From an uncultured Prevotella sp. (GTDB lineage: Bacteria; Bacteroidota; Bacteroidia; Bacteroidales; Bacteroidaceae): a stretch of 29,302 bases of DNA. The DNA is taken from NCBI GenBank assembly GCA_900547005.1, contig URER01000031.1, forward strand, positions 1 through 29,302, read 5' to 3'. The translations under genes and the position numbers were made by a program. A model generated the notes under the pieces. It saw nothing but the letters and a program-made list of their open reading frames with translations. It had not been told where the DNA came from and did not search any database. The first letter of the stretch is position 1. The number at the start of each line of letters is the position of its first letter. Of the stretch, positions 8,208-16,890 are shown in pieces.

Positions 8208-9794
8208 ATGAAAAGAATAATCATAAATGCGTGTATGTTAGGGATGGGAATCCTGTCCCTGACATCTTGCGACGGCGCGATGGATGAGATAACAAGCATT
8301 GTCTATGACCGCAACTTCTCACCTGTGAACTTCGAAGCAAAAAGTGTAACAAAGGAAAGCGCAAACCTCCAGTGGACTCCTGCATCAGGAGCTACAAGCT
8401 ATGTACTCGAAATATTTCAAGACGATAGCTTGAAGTTTGAGGGCGATGCCACATTGCATTTCGAGGGATTGACCGATGAGGATATTCCATTTGCTGTGGA
8501 TGGCTTGATTTACGACACAAAATATTCTGCCCGTGTGATGGCTATTGACGAGAACGACGAAAGCCGTAATTCAAAGTGGAGTGAGGTATATTTCCGCACC
8601 AACGCACAACAGATATTCAAGGACATCCAAAACTCAGACATCGGCGACCGTAACGTAGTGATGAACTGGCCGGCAGGCGAGGACGTAACACGTATTGAGG
8701 TACGCTATACGGCAGATGACGGAACTGTTACCACTGTTGTAAAGCATGATCTCACAGCCGAGGAAATAGAGAACGGACAAGCACTCATCGAGGGACTTGA
8801 GCCTTCTACAAAGTATCAGGTACTCCTCTACAACGGTGAGAAAGAGCGCGGTAGCAAGATTTTCACAACTATCGCCGACCTGAACGGTGCTACAATAGTA
8901 CGTGCGAGCGACGATTTGAAAACTCTGCTTTCTGAAGCTGCCGACGGACAGGTGTTTGCTTTGCTGCCCGGTACATTCCAGATTACGGGCGAAAACGGTG
9001 GAACAAGTGCTGTTGCAATATCTCAGAACATTGAGATTAAGGGCGTTTATCCGACAGAGCAGCCTGTTATTCAAGGTCGCTTCGAGATTAATGGTGGCGC
9101 GTCTGTCGTAATAGACAACATTATCCTCGATGGTTCTACAAACGAGACAACTGACCAGGCATTCAATTTCAAGGACGAAACACAGTATGGCAAGCTCGTT
9201 GTTAGCAACTCTGAAATTAAGAACTTCGGTAAGGGTGTGTACTATGTTAACGTAGCTGCAACTATCGGTGAGCTTACTTTCCGCAACTGTCTCATCCACG
9301 ATATCGTATGTGACGGTGGAGATATGTTCGACTGCCGCAAGGGACGCATTGATGCGCTCAACATTATCGGCTCAACCATCTATAACAGTTGCGCTGCACG
9401 TGACATGATACGTATGGATGATGCTTCAGCACTCGGTGGCACTCCGGTGATAACAGTTGACAAGTGTACTATCAATGGCGTATGTAACAGTTCGAGCAAA
9501 CGTCTGTTGTATGTTCGTTATGTTGGCAACGTGATTAACTTCACAAACAACATAGTATCTAATACAAACGGTATTTGGTCGAACCAGTCTAAGACTTCTG
9601 AGCCAAATTTCACCAACAACAATTACTTCAATACTCCTAATCTGAATGTAATCGTAGATAAGGCTAACTTGTTCGCTGATACTAAGGGTGCTAATAATAA
9701 TCCTGAATACGTGAATGCAGCAGGTGGAAACTTCAAGGTTGGTAATGAATCAGTAGTTAAACTTGGCGTAGGCGACCCAAGATGGTTGGAATAA
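8208..9794 (+). CDS. Surface lipoprotein with FnIII-like domains and a beta-helix (DUF4957/DUF5123-like)
   Basis: The 528-aa product has lipobox SLTSC (Cys21). Two fibronectin-III-like domains are readable: about 38-130 (SANLQWTPASGATSYVLEI, then YDTKYSARVMAID) and about 135-220 (NVVMNWPAGEDVTRIEVRY, then EPSTKYQVLLYNGE). From about 225 to the end the sequence reads as a right-handed beta-helix with repeated short strands and Asn/Gly turns (VIDNIILDGSTNETTDQAFNF, then INFTNNIVSNT). This architecture resembles DUF4957/DUF5123 proteins that accompany SusC/SusD pairs in pectin utilisation loci. No pectate-lyase catalytic Lys/Arg set can be assigned confidently, so it may bind rather than cleave. 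It is the last gene of the operon, with a strong terminator after it. Confidence 0.82.
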   Translation: MKRIIINACMLGMGILSLTSCDGAMDEITSIVYDRNFSPVNFEAKSVTKESANLQWTPASGATSYVLEIFQDDSLKFEGDATLHFEGLTDEDIPFAVDGLIYDTKYSARVMAIDENDESRNSKWSEVYFRTNAQQIFKDIQNSDIGDRNVVMNWPAGEDVTRIEVRYTADDGTVTTVVKHDLTAEEIENGQALIEGLEPSTKYQVLLYNGEKERGSKIFTTIADLNGATIVRASDDLKTLLSEAADGQVFALLPGTFQITGENGGTSAVAISQNIEIKGVYPTEQPVIQGRFEINGGASVVIDNIILDGSTNETTDQAFNFKDETQYGKLVVSNSEIKNFGKGVYYVNVAATIGELTFRNCLIHDIVCDGGDMFDCRKGRIDALNIIGSTIYNSCAARDMIRMDDASALGGTPVITVDKCTINGVCNSSSKRLLYVRYVGNVINFTNNIVSNTNGIWSNQSKTSEPNFTNNNYFNTPNLNVIVDKANLFADTKGANNNPEYVNAAGGNFKVGNESVVKLGVGDPRWLE

Positions 9795-9834
9795 GACATT
9801 TAGTTAATTAAATGGTTTATTATAGTAGATGAAA

Positions 9835-9874
9835 GAAGTCCGGATGCAGTGATGCATTCGGACTTCGCCTTTGT
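9835..9874 (+). terminator. Terminator of the SusC/SusD operon
   Basis: A 14-bp stem (9835-9848 with 9853-9866, one G-T pair) with loop GTGA is followed by GCCTTTGTATT. A second weaker hairpin (AGGCATTCG 9881-9889 with CGAACGCCT 9900-9908, one mismatch) follows. Confidence 0.8.
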
Positions 9875-9946
9875 ATTAAAAGGCATTCGTCAGAACTCCC
9901 GAACGCCTGTCTACAATCTCCTAAAAGTTCTAATGTTTCCTCTTTT

Positions 9947-9978
9947 CTTGTAAAATCCAATGATAATTGGTAACTTTG
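9947..9978 (+). promoter_or_regulatory. Promoter for the ABC-F gene and downstream run
   Basis: CTTG (9947-9950), a 20-nt spacer and TAACTTTG (9971-9978) match the Bacteroidota promoter. Its position shows that an upstream in-frame TTG at 9967 cannot be the start, because that codon would lie upstream of the transcription start. Confidence 0.75.
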
Positions 9979-10011
9979 CAGCCAAAACATATATATAAAG
10001 AAGTATTAGAG

Positions 10012-11622
10012 ATGATAACTGTAACAAATCTTGCGATTCAATTCGGAAAAAGAGTTCTTTATAAAGACGTGAACATTAAGTTCACGGCTGGAAATATTTA
10101 TGGAGTTATTGGTGCGAACGGTGCCGGAAAGTCAACATTGCTTAAAGCCATAAGCGGAGAGCTTGAGCCAAACAAGGGAACCGTGGAACTTGGGCCGGGC
10201 GAACGCCTCTCGGTTCTTGATCAGGACCACTTCAAGTTTGATGATTTCTCGGTGATGGATACTGTGCTCATGGGACACGGCCCGCTTTGGCAAAACATGA
10301 AGGAGCGCGAAGCCCTGTATGCCAAAGAGGAGATGACTGATGAAGACGGAAACCGCGCCGCAGACCTCGAATTGAAGTTTGCCGAGATGAACGGTTGGGA
10401 GGCTGAGAGTGAGGCAGCGCAGCTCTTGCAGAATCTCGGTGTAAAGGAAGATGCGCACTATAAGCAGATGGCGGAGCTATCGAATAACGAGAAGGTGCGC
10501 GTGATGCTTGCCAAAGCGCTGTTCGGACATCCCGATAATCTGTTGCTCGACGAGCCTACCAATGACCTCGACCTCGACACGGTGCAGTGGCTTGAGGAGT
10601 ATCTGAGCAATGTGGAGCAGACTGTTTTGGTTGTTTCGCACGACCGCCACTTCCTTGATGCGGTGAGTACGCAGACCGTGGACATCGACTTCGGTAAGGT
10701 AACGGTGTTCTCAGGAAACTACTCTTTCTGGTATGAGAGTTCGCAGTTGGCATTGCGTCAGGCTCAGAACCAGCGTCTGAAGGTAGAGGAGAAGCGCAAG
10801 CAGTTGGAGGAATTTATCCGCCGTTTCTCTGCCAATGTGGCTAAGAGTAAGCAGACCACGAGCCGCAAGAAGATGCTTGAGCGTTTGAATGTAGAGGAAA
10901 TTCGCCCGTCGAGCCGTAAGTATCCGGGCATCATCTTTCAGATGGAGCGCGAGCCGGGCAACCAAATTCTTGAGGTGGAAGGCCTTAAGGCTGTTGACAC
11001 GGACGGCACAGTGCTGTTTGATAACGTCAGCTTCAATATTGAGAAAGGACAGAAGACGGTGTTCCTGAGCCATAATCCTAAGGCCATGACTGCCCTCTTT
11101 GAAATAATAAACGGCAACCGTGAGGCCGACGCCGGAACGTATAAGTGGGGCGTTACCATCACCACGGCTTATCTGCCGCTCGACAACACAGAATTCTTCA
11201 ACAGCGATCTGAACCTCGTGGACTGGCTTTCGCAGTACGGTCCGGGCAATGAGGTAACGATGAAGGGCTTCCTCGGTCGTATGCTCTTCAAGCAGGAAGA
11301 GGTTGAGAAGAAGGTGAATGTGCTTTCGGGAGGAGAGAAGATGCGTTGTATGATTGCCCGTATGCAGTTGCAGAATGCCAACTGCCTCATTCTTGATACG
11401 CCTACCAACCACCTTGACCTGGAGAGTATTCAGGCCTTCAACAACAATCTTGTGGGCTTCAAGGGCAATATTCTGTTCTCAAGCCACGACCATGAGTTTA
11501 TCCAGACGGTTGCTGACCGTATCATAGAACTTACCCCTAATGGTACGATTGACAAACTGATGAACTATGATGACTATATCTACGATGAGCAGATAAAGGA
11601 GCAGAAGTCGAAGATGTATTAA
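10012..11622 (+). CDS. ABC-F family ATPase with degenerate second nucleotide-binding domain
   Basis: The 536-aa soluble protein has two ABC domains and no membrane segment, as in the ABC-F family (EttA/Uup/YbiT type), which acts on the ribosome in translation control or antibiotic protection. Domain 1 is intact: Walker A GANGAGKS (34-41), signature LSNNEKVR, Walker B LLLDEPTNDLD (Asp180-Glu181). The charged linker follows (about 240-310, QRLKVEEKRKQLEEF). Domain 2 keeps a signature LSGGEK but has FLSHNPKAMTALF (about 351-363) where Walker A should be, and LILDTPTNHLD (Asp462-Thr463), replacing the catalytic Glu. It is thus probably a one-active-site ATPase. I chose the ATG at 10012 because the promoter overlaps the longer frame. 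The MATE gene follows after 28 bp. Confidence 0.92.
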   Translation: MITVTNLAIQFGKRVLYKDVNIKFTAGNIYGVIGANGAGKSTLLKAISGELEPNKGTVELGPGERLSVLDQDHFKFDDFSVMDTVLMGHGPLWQNMKEREALYAKEEMTDEDGNRAADLELKFAEMNGWEAESEAAQLLQNLGVKEDAHYKQMAELSNNEKVRVMLAKALFGHPDNLLLDEPTNDLDLDTVQWLEEYLSNVEQTVLVVSHDRHFLDAVSTQTVDIDFGKVTVFSGNYSFWYESSQLALRQAQNQRLKVEEKRKQLEEFIRRFSANVAKSKQTTSRKKMLERLNVEEIRPSSRKYPGIIFQMEREPGNQILEVEGLKAVDTDGTVLFDNVSFNIEKGQKTVFLSHNPKAMTALFEIINGNREADAGTYKWGVTITTAYLPLDNTEFFNSDLNLVDWLSQYGPGNEVTMKGFLGRMLFKQEEVEKKVNVLSGGEKMRCMIARMQLQNANCLILDTPTNHLDLESIQAFNNNLVGFKGNILFSSHDHEFIQTVADRIIELTPNGTIDKLMNYDDYIYDEQIKEQKSKMY

Positions 11623-11650
11623 TTTTGGAGGAATGAGGAAGTAAAAGTGA

Positions 11651-13024
11651 ATGGACAATAAGCAATCGACACTGGAACTGGGTACTAAACCGGTGGGCAA
11701 ACTGCTGATGCAGTATGCCTTGCCGGCCATTATCGCGATGACGGCAGCGTCATTGTATAATATGGTCGATAGCATTTTTATCGGTCAGGGAGTGGGAGCA
11801 CTTGCCATTTCGGGGTTAGCCATTACCTTCCCGTTTATGAATCTGTCGGCAGCTTTCGGTGCAGCGGTGGGCGTGGGAGCGTCTACCTATCTGTCGGTAA
11901 AGCTCGGACAGAAAGACTATAAGACCGCGGAGACTATACTCGGCAACTCCGTGACGCTCAATATAATAATAGGTGTAGCCTTCAGTGTGGTCTGTTTGCT
12001 GTTTCTCGACCCTATATTGCGATTCTTCGGAGCGAGCGACCAAACCATAGCATACGCACGTGATTATATGGTTATTATCCTTGTGGGCAACGTTTTCTCC
12101 TATATGTACTTCGGTATGAATGCTGTATTGAGAGCTGCGGGCAAGCCGCGGCATGCCATGTTTGCCACTATTTTCACGGTGGTGCTCAATACTGTGCTCG
12201 ACCCGATATTTATTTGGCCATTGAATCTTGGCATTCAAGGTGCGGCATACGCTACAATCTTAGCGCAGATGATAGCTTTGGTATGGCAGTTCCGCATCTT
12301 TTGCGACAGTCGGGAACTGCTTCATCTTAAGCGTGGAATATACCAACTGCGCGGTTATATCGTGAAAAATATTATCGCAATAGGTATCTCTCCATTCTCG
12401 ATGAACGTGTGCGCTTGCCTTGTCGTGATATTCATCAACAACCAACTTGTGTACTATGGCGGCGATATGGCGGTGGGAGCATACGGCATCGCCAACCGAA
12501 TAGCGTTCATATTCGTGATGTTTGTCATGGGTGTGAATCAGGGAATGCAGCCTATTGCGGGCTATAACTACGGCGCGCAACAGATAGACCGCTTGATGTC
12601 GGTGCTGCGCTACGCTATTGTGGTGGCCACGCTGATAATGTTGTCGGGATGGATTGTTGCCGAGTTCCTGCCTTATTATAGTGTGCGTCTGTTCACTAAG
12701 GATGCTACATTGATAGGTCTGTCGGCCTCGGGATTGCGCATACTGATGGCGGCTATGCCGTTTGTTGGGTCGCAGATGGTCATCACCAATTTCTTCCAGA
12801 GTATTGGCAAGGTTAAGATAAGCATCTTCCTGTCGCTATCGAGACAGTTGCTCTATCTGCTCCCGTTGCTCTATGTATTTCCGCTTTTCCTCGGACTGAA
12901 CGGCGTGTGGTATGCCATGCCGGTATCTGATATGCTGTCGTTTGTGGTTACGGTATGGATATTGGTGATATATATCCGTAAATTCAAAAGGGAACAACTG
13001 CGCGAAGAGGCTGCGGCCGTCTGA
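11651..13024 (+). CDS. MATE-family multidrug/organic cation exporter
   Basis: The 457-aa product is a polytopic inner-membrane protein with about 12 hydrophobic helices in two homologous halves. The start (LGTKPVGKLLMQYALPAIIAMTAASLYNMVDSIFIGQ) and the centre (YGIANRIAFIFVMFVMGVNQGMQPIAGYNYGAQ) are characteristic of the MATE family, closest in style to the MepA/DinF group. Such proteins export cationic drugs or metabolites using Na+ or H+ gradients. It lies 28 bp after the ABC-F gene and is probably co-transcribed with it. Substrate is unknown. Length is normal. Confidence 0.92.
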   Translation: MDNKQSTLELGTKPVGKLLMQYALPAIIAMTAASLYNMVDSIFIGQGVGALAISGLAITFPFMNLSAAFGAAVGVGASTYLSVKLGQKDYKTAETILGNSVTLNIIIGVAFSVVCLLFLDPILRFFGASDQTIAYARDYMVIILVGNVFSYMYFGMNAVLRAAGKPRHAMFATIFTVVLNTVLDPIFIWPLNLGIQGAAYATILAQMIALVWQFRIFCDSRELLHLKRGIYQLRGYIVKNIIAIGISPFSMNVCACLVVIFINNQLVYYGGDMAVGAYGIANRIAFIFVMFVMGVNQGMQPIAGYNYGAQQIDRLMSVLRYAIVVATLIMLSGWIVAEFLPYYSVRLFTKDATLIGLSASGLRILMAAMPFVGSQMVITNFFQSIGKVKISIFLSLSRQLLYLLPLLYVFPLFLGLNGVWYAMPVSDMLSFVVTVWILVIYIRKFKREQLREEAAAV

Positions 13025-13070
13025 CTTCGATAGTGCAGAAAGGCATTACTACTAACATAAACAGAAAGAT

Positions 13071-13685
13071 ATGGACAAGAAGATAATCATAAACGTGGGC
13101 CGACAGATAGGCAGTGGTGGGCGAATTATAGCCAAGATGCTGGCTGAGAAGTTTTGTTGTGAATTCTATGATCGTGAACTTCTGAATCTTGCGGCAAAGG
13201 AAAGTGGCTTTTCTGAGAAGTTCTTTGAGCAGAATGACGAACACAAGACATTCATGAAGTCGCTGTTCAATATTCATGTTCCGCATATCAGCGATGGCAA
13301 TTTCTATTCAAACAAGTTCACGCAAGAAGGTCTGTTCCAGTTTCAAAGCGATGCAATCAGAAAGGCGGCCGATGCAGGTAGCTGTGTCTTTGTGGGCCGT
13401 TGCGCAGACTACGTGCTGCGTGACTACGATAATGTGGTGAATATATTCATCACGGCGGATATGGAAAACCGCATCGACAGGGTGTGTGAGCGTGAGGGAT
13501 GCGACCGCGAGACGGCGCGGAAGAGGATAAACAACAGGCAGCAGGAACGTGCGTCTTATTATAATTATTATACGGGTAAGACATGGGGACACAGTGAGAG
13601 CTACGATCTTTGCGTCAATTCGAGCATCCTCGGACTTGAAGCTACGGCAGAATATATCGAAAACTTCATTGTAAAGAAGTTTTAA
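13071..13685 (+). CDS. Cytidylate kinase-like P-loop protein (Cytidylate_kin2 family)
   Basis: The 204-aa product starts MDKKIIINVGRQIGSGGR, a P-loop variant (GRQIGSGGR, 9-17) typical of the Cytidylate_kin2/AAA_26 family of nucleotide or phosphate-metabolite kinases. FYDRELLNLAAKESGFSEKFFE and FVGRCADYVL are further family segments, and RINNRQQERASYYNYYTGKTWG (about 152-172) is the lid-like region. True substrate is unknown; the family is distinct from the essential Cmk. It is 46 bp after the MATE gene, and its stop overlaps a possible start of the phosphoesterase gene (TAATG), which suggests translational coupling. Confidence 0.88.
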   Translation: MDKKIIINVGRQIGSGGRIIAKMLAEKFCCEFYDRELLNLAAKESGFSEKFFEQNDEHKTFMKSLFNIHVPHISDGNFYSNKFTQEGLFQFQSDAIRKAADAGSCVFVGRCADYVLRDYDNVVNIFITADMENRIDRVCEREGCDRETARKRINNRQQERASYYNYYTGKTWGHSESYDLCVNSSILGLEATAEYIENFIVKKF

Positions 13686-13702
13686 TGTCCGATAGAAAAG
13701 CT

Positions 13703-14203
13703 ATGAAGAAAATTGGAATAATCAGCGACACACATTCGTTTTGGGATGATAAGTATCTGCATCACTTTGAGCCGTGCGATGAAATATGGCACGCCGGCGA
13801 TATTGGCTCGATGGAAGTAGCCGAGAAGTTGGCAGCTTTCAGGCCTTTGCGGGCGGTATATGGAAATTGCGACGGTGGCGACCTGCGCCTTATGTATCCC
13901 GAAATTCTCAGATGGAAATGCGAGGATGTGGATGTGTTGATGAAGCATATTGGTGGCTATCCAGGCAATTACGACATCTCTATACGCAACAAACTCTTTT
14001 ATTCGCCGCCTCAGTTGTTCATCAGCGGACACTCCCATATCTTAAAAGTGAAATACGACAAGACCCTCAATCTTCTGCATATTAATCCTGGTGCGGCTGG
14101 AATTCAAGGTTGGCATAAGGACAGAACTCTCATAAGATTGACCATCGAAGGCAATAAATTTACTGATTGTGAAGTTATTACATTAGTAGGGACACATCGT
14201 TGA
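13703..14203 (+). CDS. YfcE/MJ0936-type metallophosphoesterase
   Basis: The 166-aa product is a small calcineurin-like phosphodiesterase. Metal-binding motifs are all present: SDTH (Asp9, His11), HAGD (His30, Asp33), GNCDG (about 55-59), a conserved HIGG and ISGHSH, then NPGAAG. The family includes YfcE and archaeal MJ0936, which cleave phosphodiesters in vitro; the natural substrate is unclear. Most family members begin MKKIGIISDTH, so I place the start at 13703. An in-frame ATG at 13685 overlaps the stop of the previous gene (TAATG) and would add six residues; it is a serious alternative. Confidence 0.9.
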   Translation: MKKIGIISDTHSFWDDKYLHHFEPCDEIWHAGDIGSMEVAEKLAAFRPLRAVYGNCDGGDLRLMYPEILRWKCEDVDVLMKHIGGYPGNYDISIRNKLFYSPPQLFISGHSHILKVKYDKTLNLLHINPGAAGIQGWHKDRTLIRLTIEGNKFTDCEVITLVGTHR

Positions 14204-14231
14204 AAAGAAATTAAAGAAATAATATAAAATT

Positions 14232-15368
14232 ATGAAAAGGACAATAGTAATTACCGGTGGTGCGGGATTCATAGGCAGTCATGTGGTTCGCCTGTTTGTA
14301 AATAAATACCCAGAGTATGACGTTATCAACGTTGATAAACTGACATACGCCGGCAACCTCGCCAATTTGAAAGACATAGAGGATAAGCCTAATTACACAT
14401 TCGTTAAGGCAGACATCTGTGATTTTGATGCGATGCTCGACCTGATGAAGACTCGCGGCGTTGACGGAATAATCCATTTGGCTGCCGAAAGTCATGTGGA
14501 CCGAAGTATAAAAGATCCCTTTACGTTTGCAAGAACAAATGTCATGGGTACGCTTTCGCTCCTGCAGGCAGCTAAAATCTATTGGGAGAGCCTGCCGGAA
14601 GGTTATGAGGGAAAGCGCTTCTACCACATCTCGACTGACGAGGTGTATGGCGCGCTGGAGCTTTCTCATCCGGAAGGTATCGAACCGCCGTTCACAACGA
14701 CGGCTTCCTCTTCAGAGCATCACCTCGCATACGGAGACAGGTTCTTCCTTGAGACAACGAAATACAATCCACATTCGCCGTATTCGGCATCGAAAGCTTC
14801 GTCAGATCACTTCGTGCGCGCATTCCATGACACTTACGGAATGCCCATTGTGGTGACCAACTGCTCGAATAACTACGGGCCGTATCAGTTCCCTGAGAAA
14901 CTGATACCGTTGTTCATCAACAATATCCGCCATCGTAAGCCGTTGCCTGTGTATGGCAAAGGCGAGAACGTTCGCGACTGGTTGTATGTGGAAGACCATG
15001 CACGGGCTATTGATTTGATATTCCATGAAGGCAAGATAGCCGATACGTATAACATCGGGGGATTCAACGAGTGGAAGAACATAGATATTATAAAAGTCGT
15101 GATAAAGACTGTTGACCGCCTGCTCGGACGTAAGGAAGGCGAGGATATGGATCTTATCACATACGTTACAGACCGTGCCGGACACGATCTTCGTTATGCT
15201 ATAGACTCGTCAAAATTGCAGCGTGAACTTGGATGGGAGCCGTCTTTGCAGTTCGAGGAAGGTATTGAGAAGACCGTGAAGTGGTATCTGGAGAATCAGG
15301 AGTGGATGGACAATATCACAAGCGGCGAGTATGAGAAGTACTACGACTCCATGTATGCGAACCGTTAA
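14232..15368 (+). CDS. rfbB: dTDP-glucose 4,6-dehydratase
   Basis: The 378-aa extended short-chain dehydrogenase (RmlB) converts dTDP-glucose to dTDP-4-keto-6-deoxyglucose, the common precursor of rhamnose and of 3-amino-3,6-dideoxy sugars. The NAD-binding TGGAGFIG is at 8-15, STDEVYG at 134-140 carries the catalytic Asp/Glu pair (136-137), and YSASK (Tyr184, Lys188) is the SDR catalytic pair. An insertion around 145-172 (HPEGIEPPFTTTASSSEHH) is common in Bacteroidota RmlB. It lies 28 bp after the phosphoesterase gene. The fdtA/fdtB-type genes downstream provide the next pathway steps. No rmlA, rmlC or rmlD is in the window, so dTDP-glucose must come from elsewhere. Confidence 0.95.
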   Translation: MKRTIVITGGAGFIGSHVVRLFVNKYPEYDVINVDKLTYAGNLANLKDIEDKPNYTFVKADICDFDAMLDLMKTRGVDGIIHLAAESHVDRSIKDPFTFARTNVMGTLSLLQAAKIYWESLPEGYEGKRFYHISTDEVYGALELSHPEGIEPPFTTTASSSEHHLAYGDRFFLETTKYNPHSPYSASKASSDHFVRAFHDTYGMPIVVTNCSNNYGPYQFPEKLIPLFINNIRHRKPLPVYGKGENVRDWLYVEDHARAIDLIFHEGKIADTYNIGGFNEWKNIDIIKVVIKTVDRLLGRKEGEDMDLITYVTDRAGHDLRYAIDSSKLQRELGWEPSLQFEEGIEKTVKWYLENQEWMDNITSGEYEKYYDSMYANR

Positions 15369-15388
15369 TAGCAGGACGACAGACAAGA

Positions 15389-15694
15389 ATGGATATTCTG
15401 ACAAAGGATTTGCACTCGTTTCTCGTGCGGCTGGGCTATTTTTCCAATGAGGTGAGCGAGCGGATGCAGCACTATGCGACGCATCTGCTACATCTGTTGA
15501 GTGTTCCCGATGAGAATGCTGTAATGGCCTATTTTGGTATTCTTGGTGCGGAGCGCAAATCATTAGCGGAGATTGCCAAAGAAAGAAGTATGGCCGAAGA
15601 AGCGATGATGGAGCATATCGACACGTGTCTGAGGAAACTTGCTGTCACTCCGGAGTGGCAAATGATGAACGAAACCTTAAAAAACAAACGATAA
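15389..15694 (+). CDS. Small protein resembling sigma-70 region 4 alone
   Basis: The 101-aa protein is of unassigned function. Residues about 40-87 (ENAVMAYFGILGAERKSLAEIA, then CLRKLAVTPEW) follow the pattern of sigma-70 region 4: the loop before the helix-turn-helix keeps FGI, then LAEIA as first helix and a C-terminal LRKL. The recognition helix reads AMMEHID where sigma factors have RERIRQIE, so the usual Arg contacts to the -35 element are lost. No region 2 or 3 is present. It could be a DNA-binding or RNA-polymerase-binding regulator. The gene is 20 bp after rfbB and one base before purT, so it is firmly embedded in the operon. Confidence 0.78.
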   Translation: MDILTKDLHSFLVRLGYFSNEVSERMQHYATHLLHLLSVPDENAVMAYFGILGAERKSLAEIAKERSMAEEAMMEHIDTCLRKLAVTPEWQMMNETLKNKR

Positions 15695-15695
15695 G

Positions 15696-16880
15696 ATGAA
15701 AAAGATTTTGCTATTAGGCTCGGGCGAATTGGGCAAGGAATTTGTGATTGCAGCAAAGCGCGCAGGCCAGTATGTAGTCGCTTGCGACCGATATGATAAT
15801 GCACCGGCTATGCAGGTGGCCGATGAGAGAGAGATTTTCAGTATGCTTGATGGCAATGCTCTCGCTGCGGTCGTAGAGAAACACAAGCCGGACATCATTG
15901 TTCCTGAGATTGAAGCCATAAGGACCGAAAGGCTTTTCGACTTCGAGAAGCAGGGCATACAGGTGGTTCCGAGTGCCCGTGCTGTGAATTACACGATGAA
16001 CAGGCGCGCCATCCGCGACCTCGCTTCGCGTGAGTTGGGACTGCGTACGGCCAAATATTTTTATGCAAAGACCTTCGATGAGTTCAAAAAGGCAGCCGAC
16101 GAGATTGGTTTCCCGTGTGTGGTAAAGCCACTTATGTCGTCATCCGGACATGGACAGAGTTATGTTCATAACGACGGAGAATTGGAACAGGCATTCAGTG
16201 AGGCTATGGAAGGTAGCCGCGGTGACGTGAAAGAAGTGATAATAGAGGAGTTTATTGATTTCGATTCTGAGTTTACGCTGCTTACGGTTACGCAGAAAGA
16301 TGGTCCGACACTGTTCTGCCCGCCCATTGGACACGTGCAGAAAGGCGGCGACTATCGCGAGAGCTGGCAGCCGTATAGTATATCCGAGAAGGCCCTCAAT
16401 GATGCCAAGCATATGGCAGACGAGGTAACTAAGGCTTTGACCGGAGCCGGAATCTGGGGCGTGGAATTCTTCCTGACCAAGCAAGGTGAGGTGATTTTCT
16501 CTGAATTGTCGCCGCGTCCGCATGACACTGGTATGGTAACGCTTGGCCATACGACTAATCTCAGCGAGTTTGAGTTGCATTTCCGTGCCGTCATGGGACT
16601 GCCTATTGCAGGTATAGAGCTTGAACACGCTGGTGTGAGCGCGGTTGTGTTGTCGCCTTCGGAGACAACAGAGCCTCTGCCGTATAACTTCATCGACGCT
16701 TTGAAAGAGGAGCGCACGAGGGTGCGTATCTTCGGAAAACCGGAGGCTCACATCGGTCGTCGTATGGGTGTGGTGCTGTGTTATGGCGACACCGATGCCG
16801 ATATCAATGCGCTGCGCGACAAGGCAAAGCGCGTGGCCAAGACGGTTCTCGGCACAGACCCTTACATGAAGAAAGCCTGA
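15696..16880 (+). CDS. purT: Formate-dependent phosphoribosylglycinamide formyltransferase (GAR transformylase 2)
   Basis: The 394-aa ATP-grasp enzyme makes formyl-GAR from GAR, formate and ATP in purine synthesis. The N-terminal GSGELGKE (8-15) is the PurT/PurK-type loop, PEIEAIRTERL and KPLMSSSGHGQS (about 148-159) belong to the ATP-grasp fold, and GVEFFLTKQGEVIFSELSPRPHDTGMVT (about 263-290) carries the metal/ATP-binding Glu residues typical of PurT. Length is normal (about 390). Its ATG is separated from the preceding stop by one base and the ketoisomerase gene follows by 10 bp. The placement inside a nucleotide-sugar operon has no obvious pathway reason. Confidence 0.95.
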   Translation: MKKILLLGSGELGKEFVIAAKRAGQYVVACDRYDNAPAMQVADEREIFSMLDGNALAAVVEKHKPDIIVPEIEAIRTERLFDFEKQGIQVVPSARAVNYTMNRRAIRDLASRELGLRTAKYFYAKTFDEFKKAADEIGFPCVVKPLMSSSGHGQSYVHNDGELEQAFSEAMEGSRGDVKEVIIEEFIDFDSEFTLLTVTQKDGPTLFCPPIGHVQKGGDYRESWQPYSISEKALNDAKHMADEVTKALTGAGIWGVEFFLTKQGEVIFSELSPRPHDTGMVTLGHTTNLSEFELHFRAVMGLPIAGIELEHAGVSAVVLSPSETTEPLPYNFIDALKEERTRVRIFGKPEAHIGRRMGVVLCYGDTDADINALRDKAKRVAKTVLGTDPYMKKA

Positions 16881-16890
16881 AAGGATAGCG

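Noticed and set aside
9967..10011. N-terminal extension of the ABC-F protein from TTG at 9967
   Set aside because: Overlaps the -7 promoter element at 9971-9978; the ATG at 10012 gives the family start.
10711..11412. 233-codon minus-strand frame opposite the ABC-F gene
   Set aside because: Antisense shadow of a well-supported gene.
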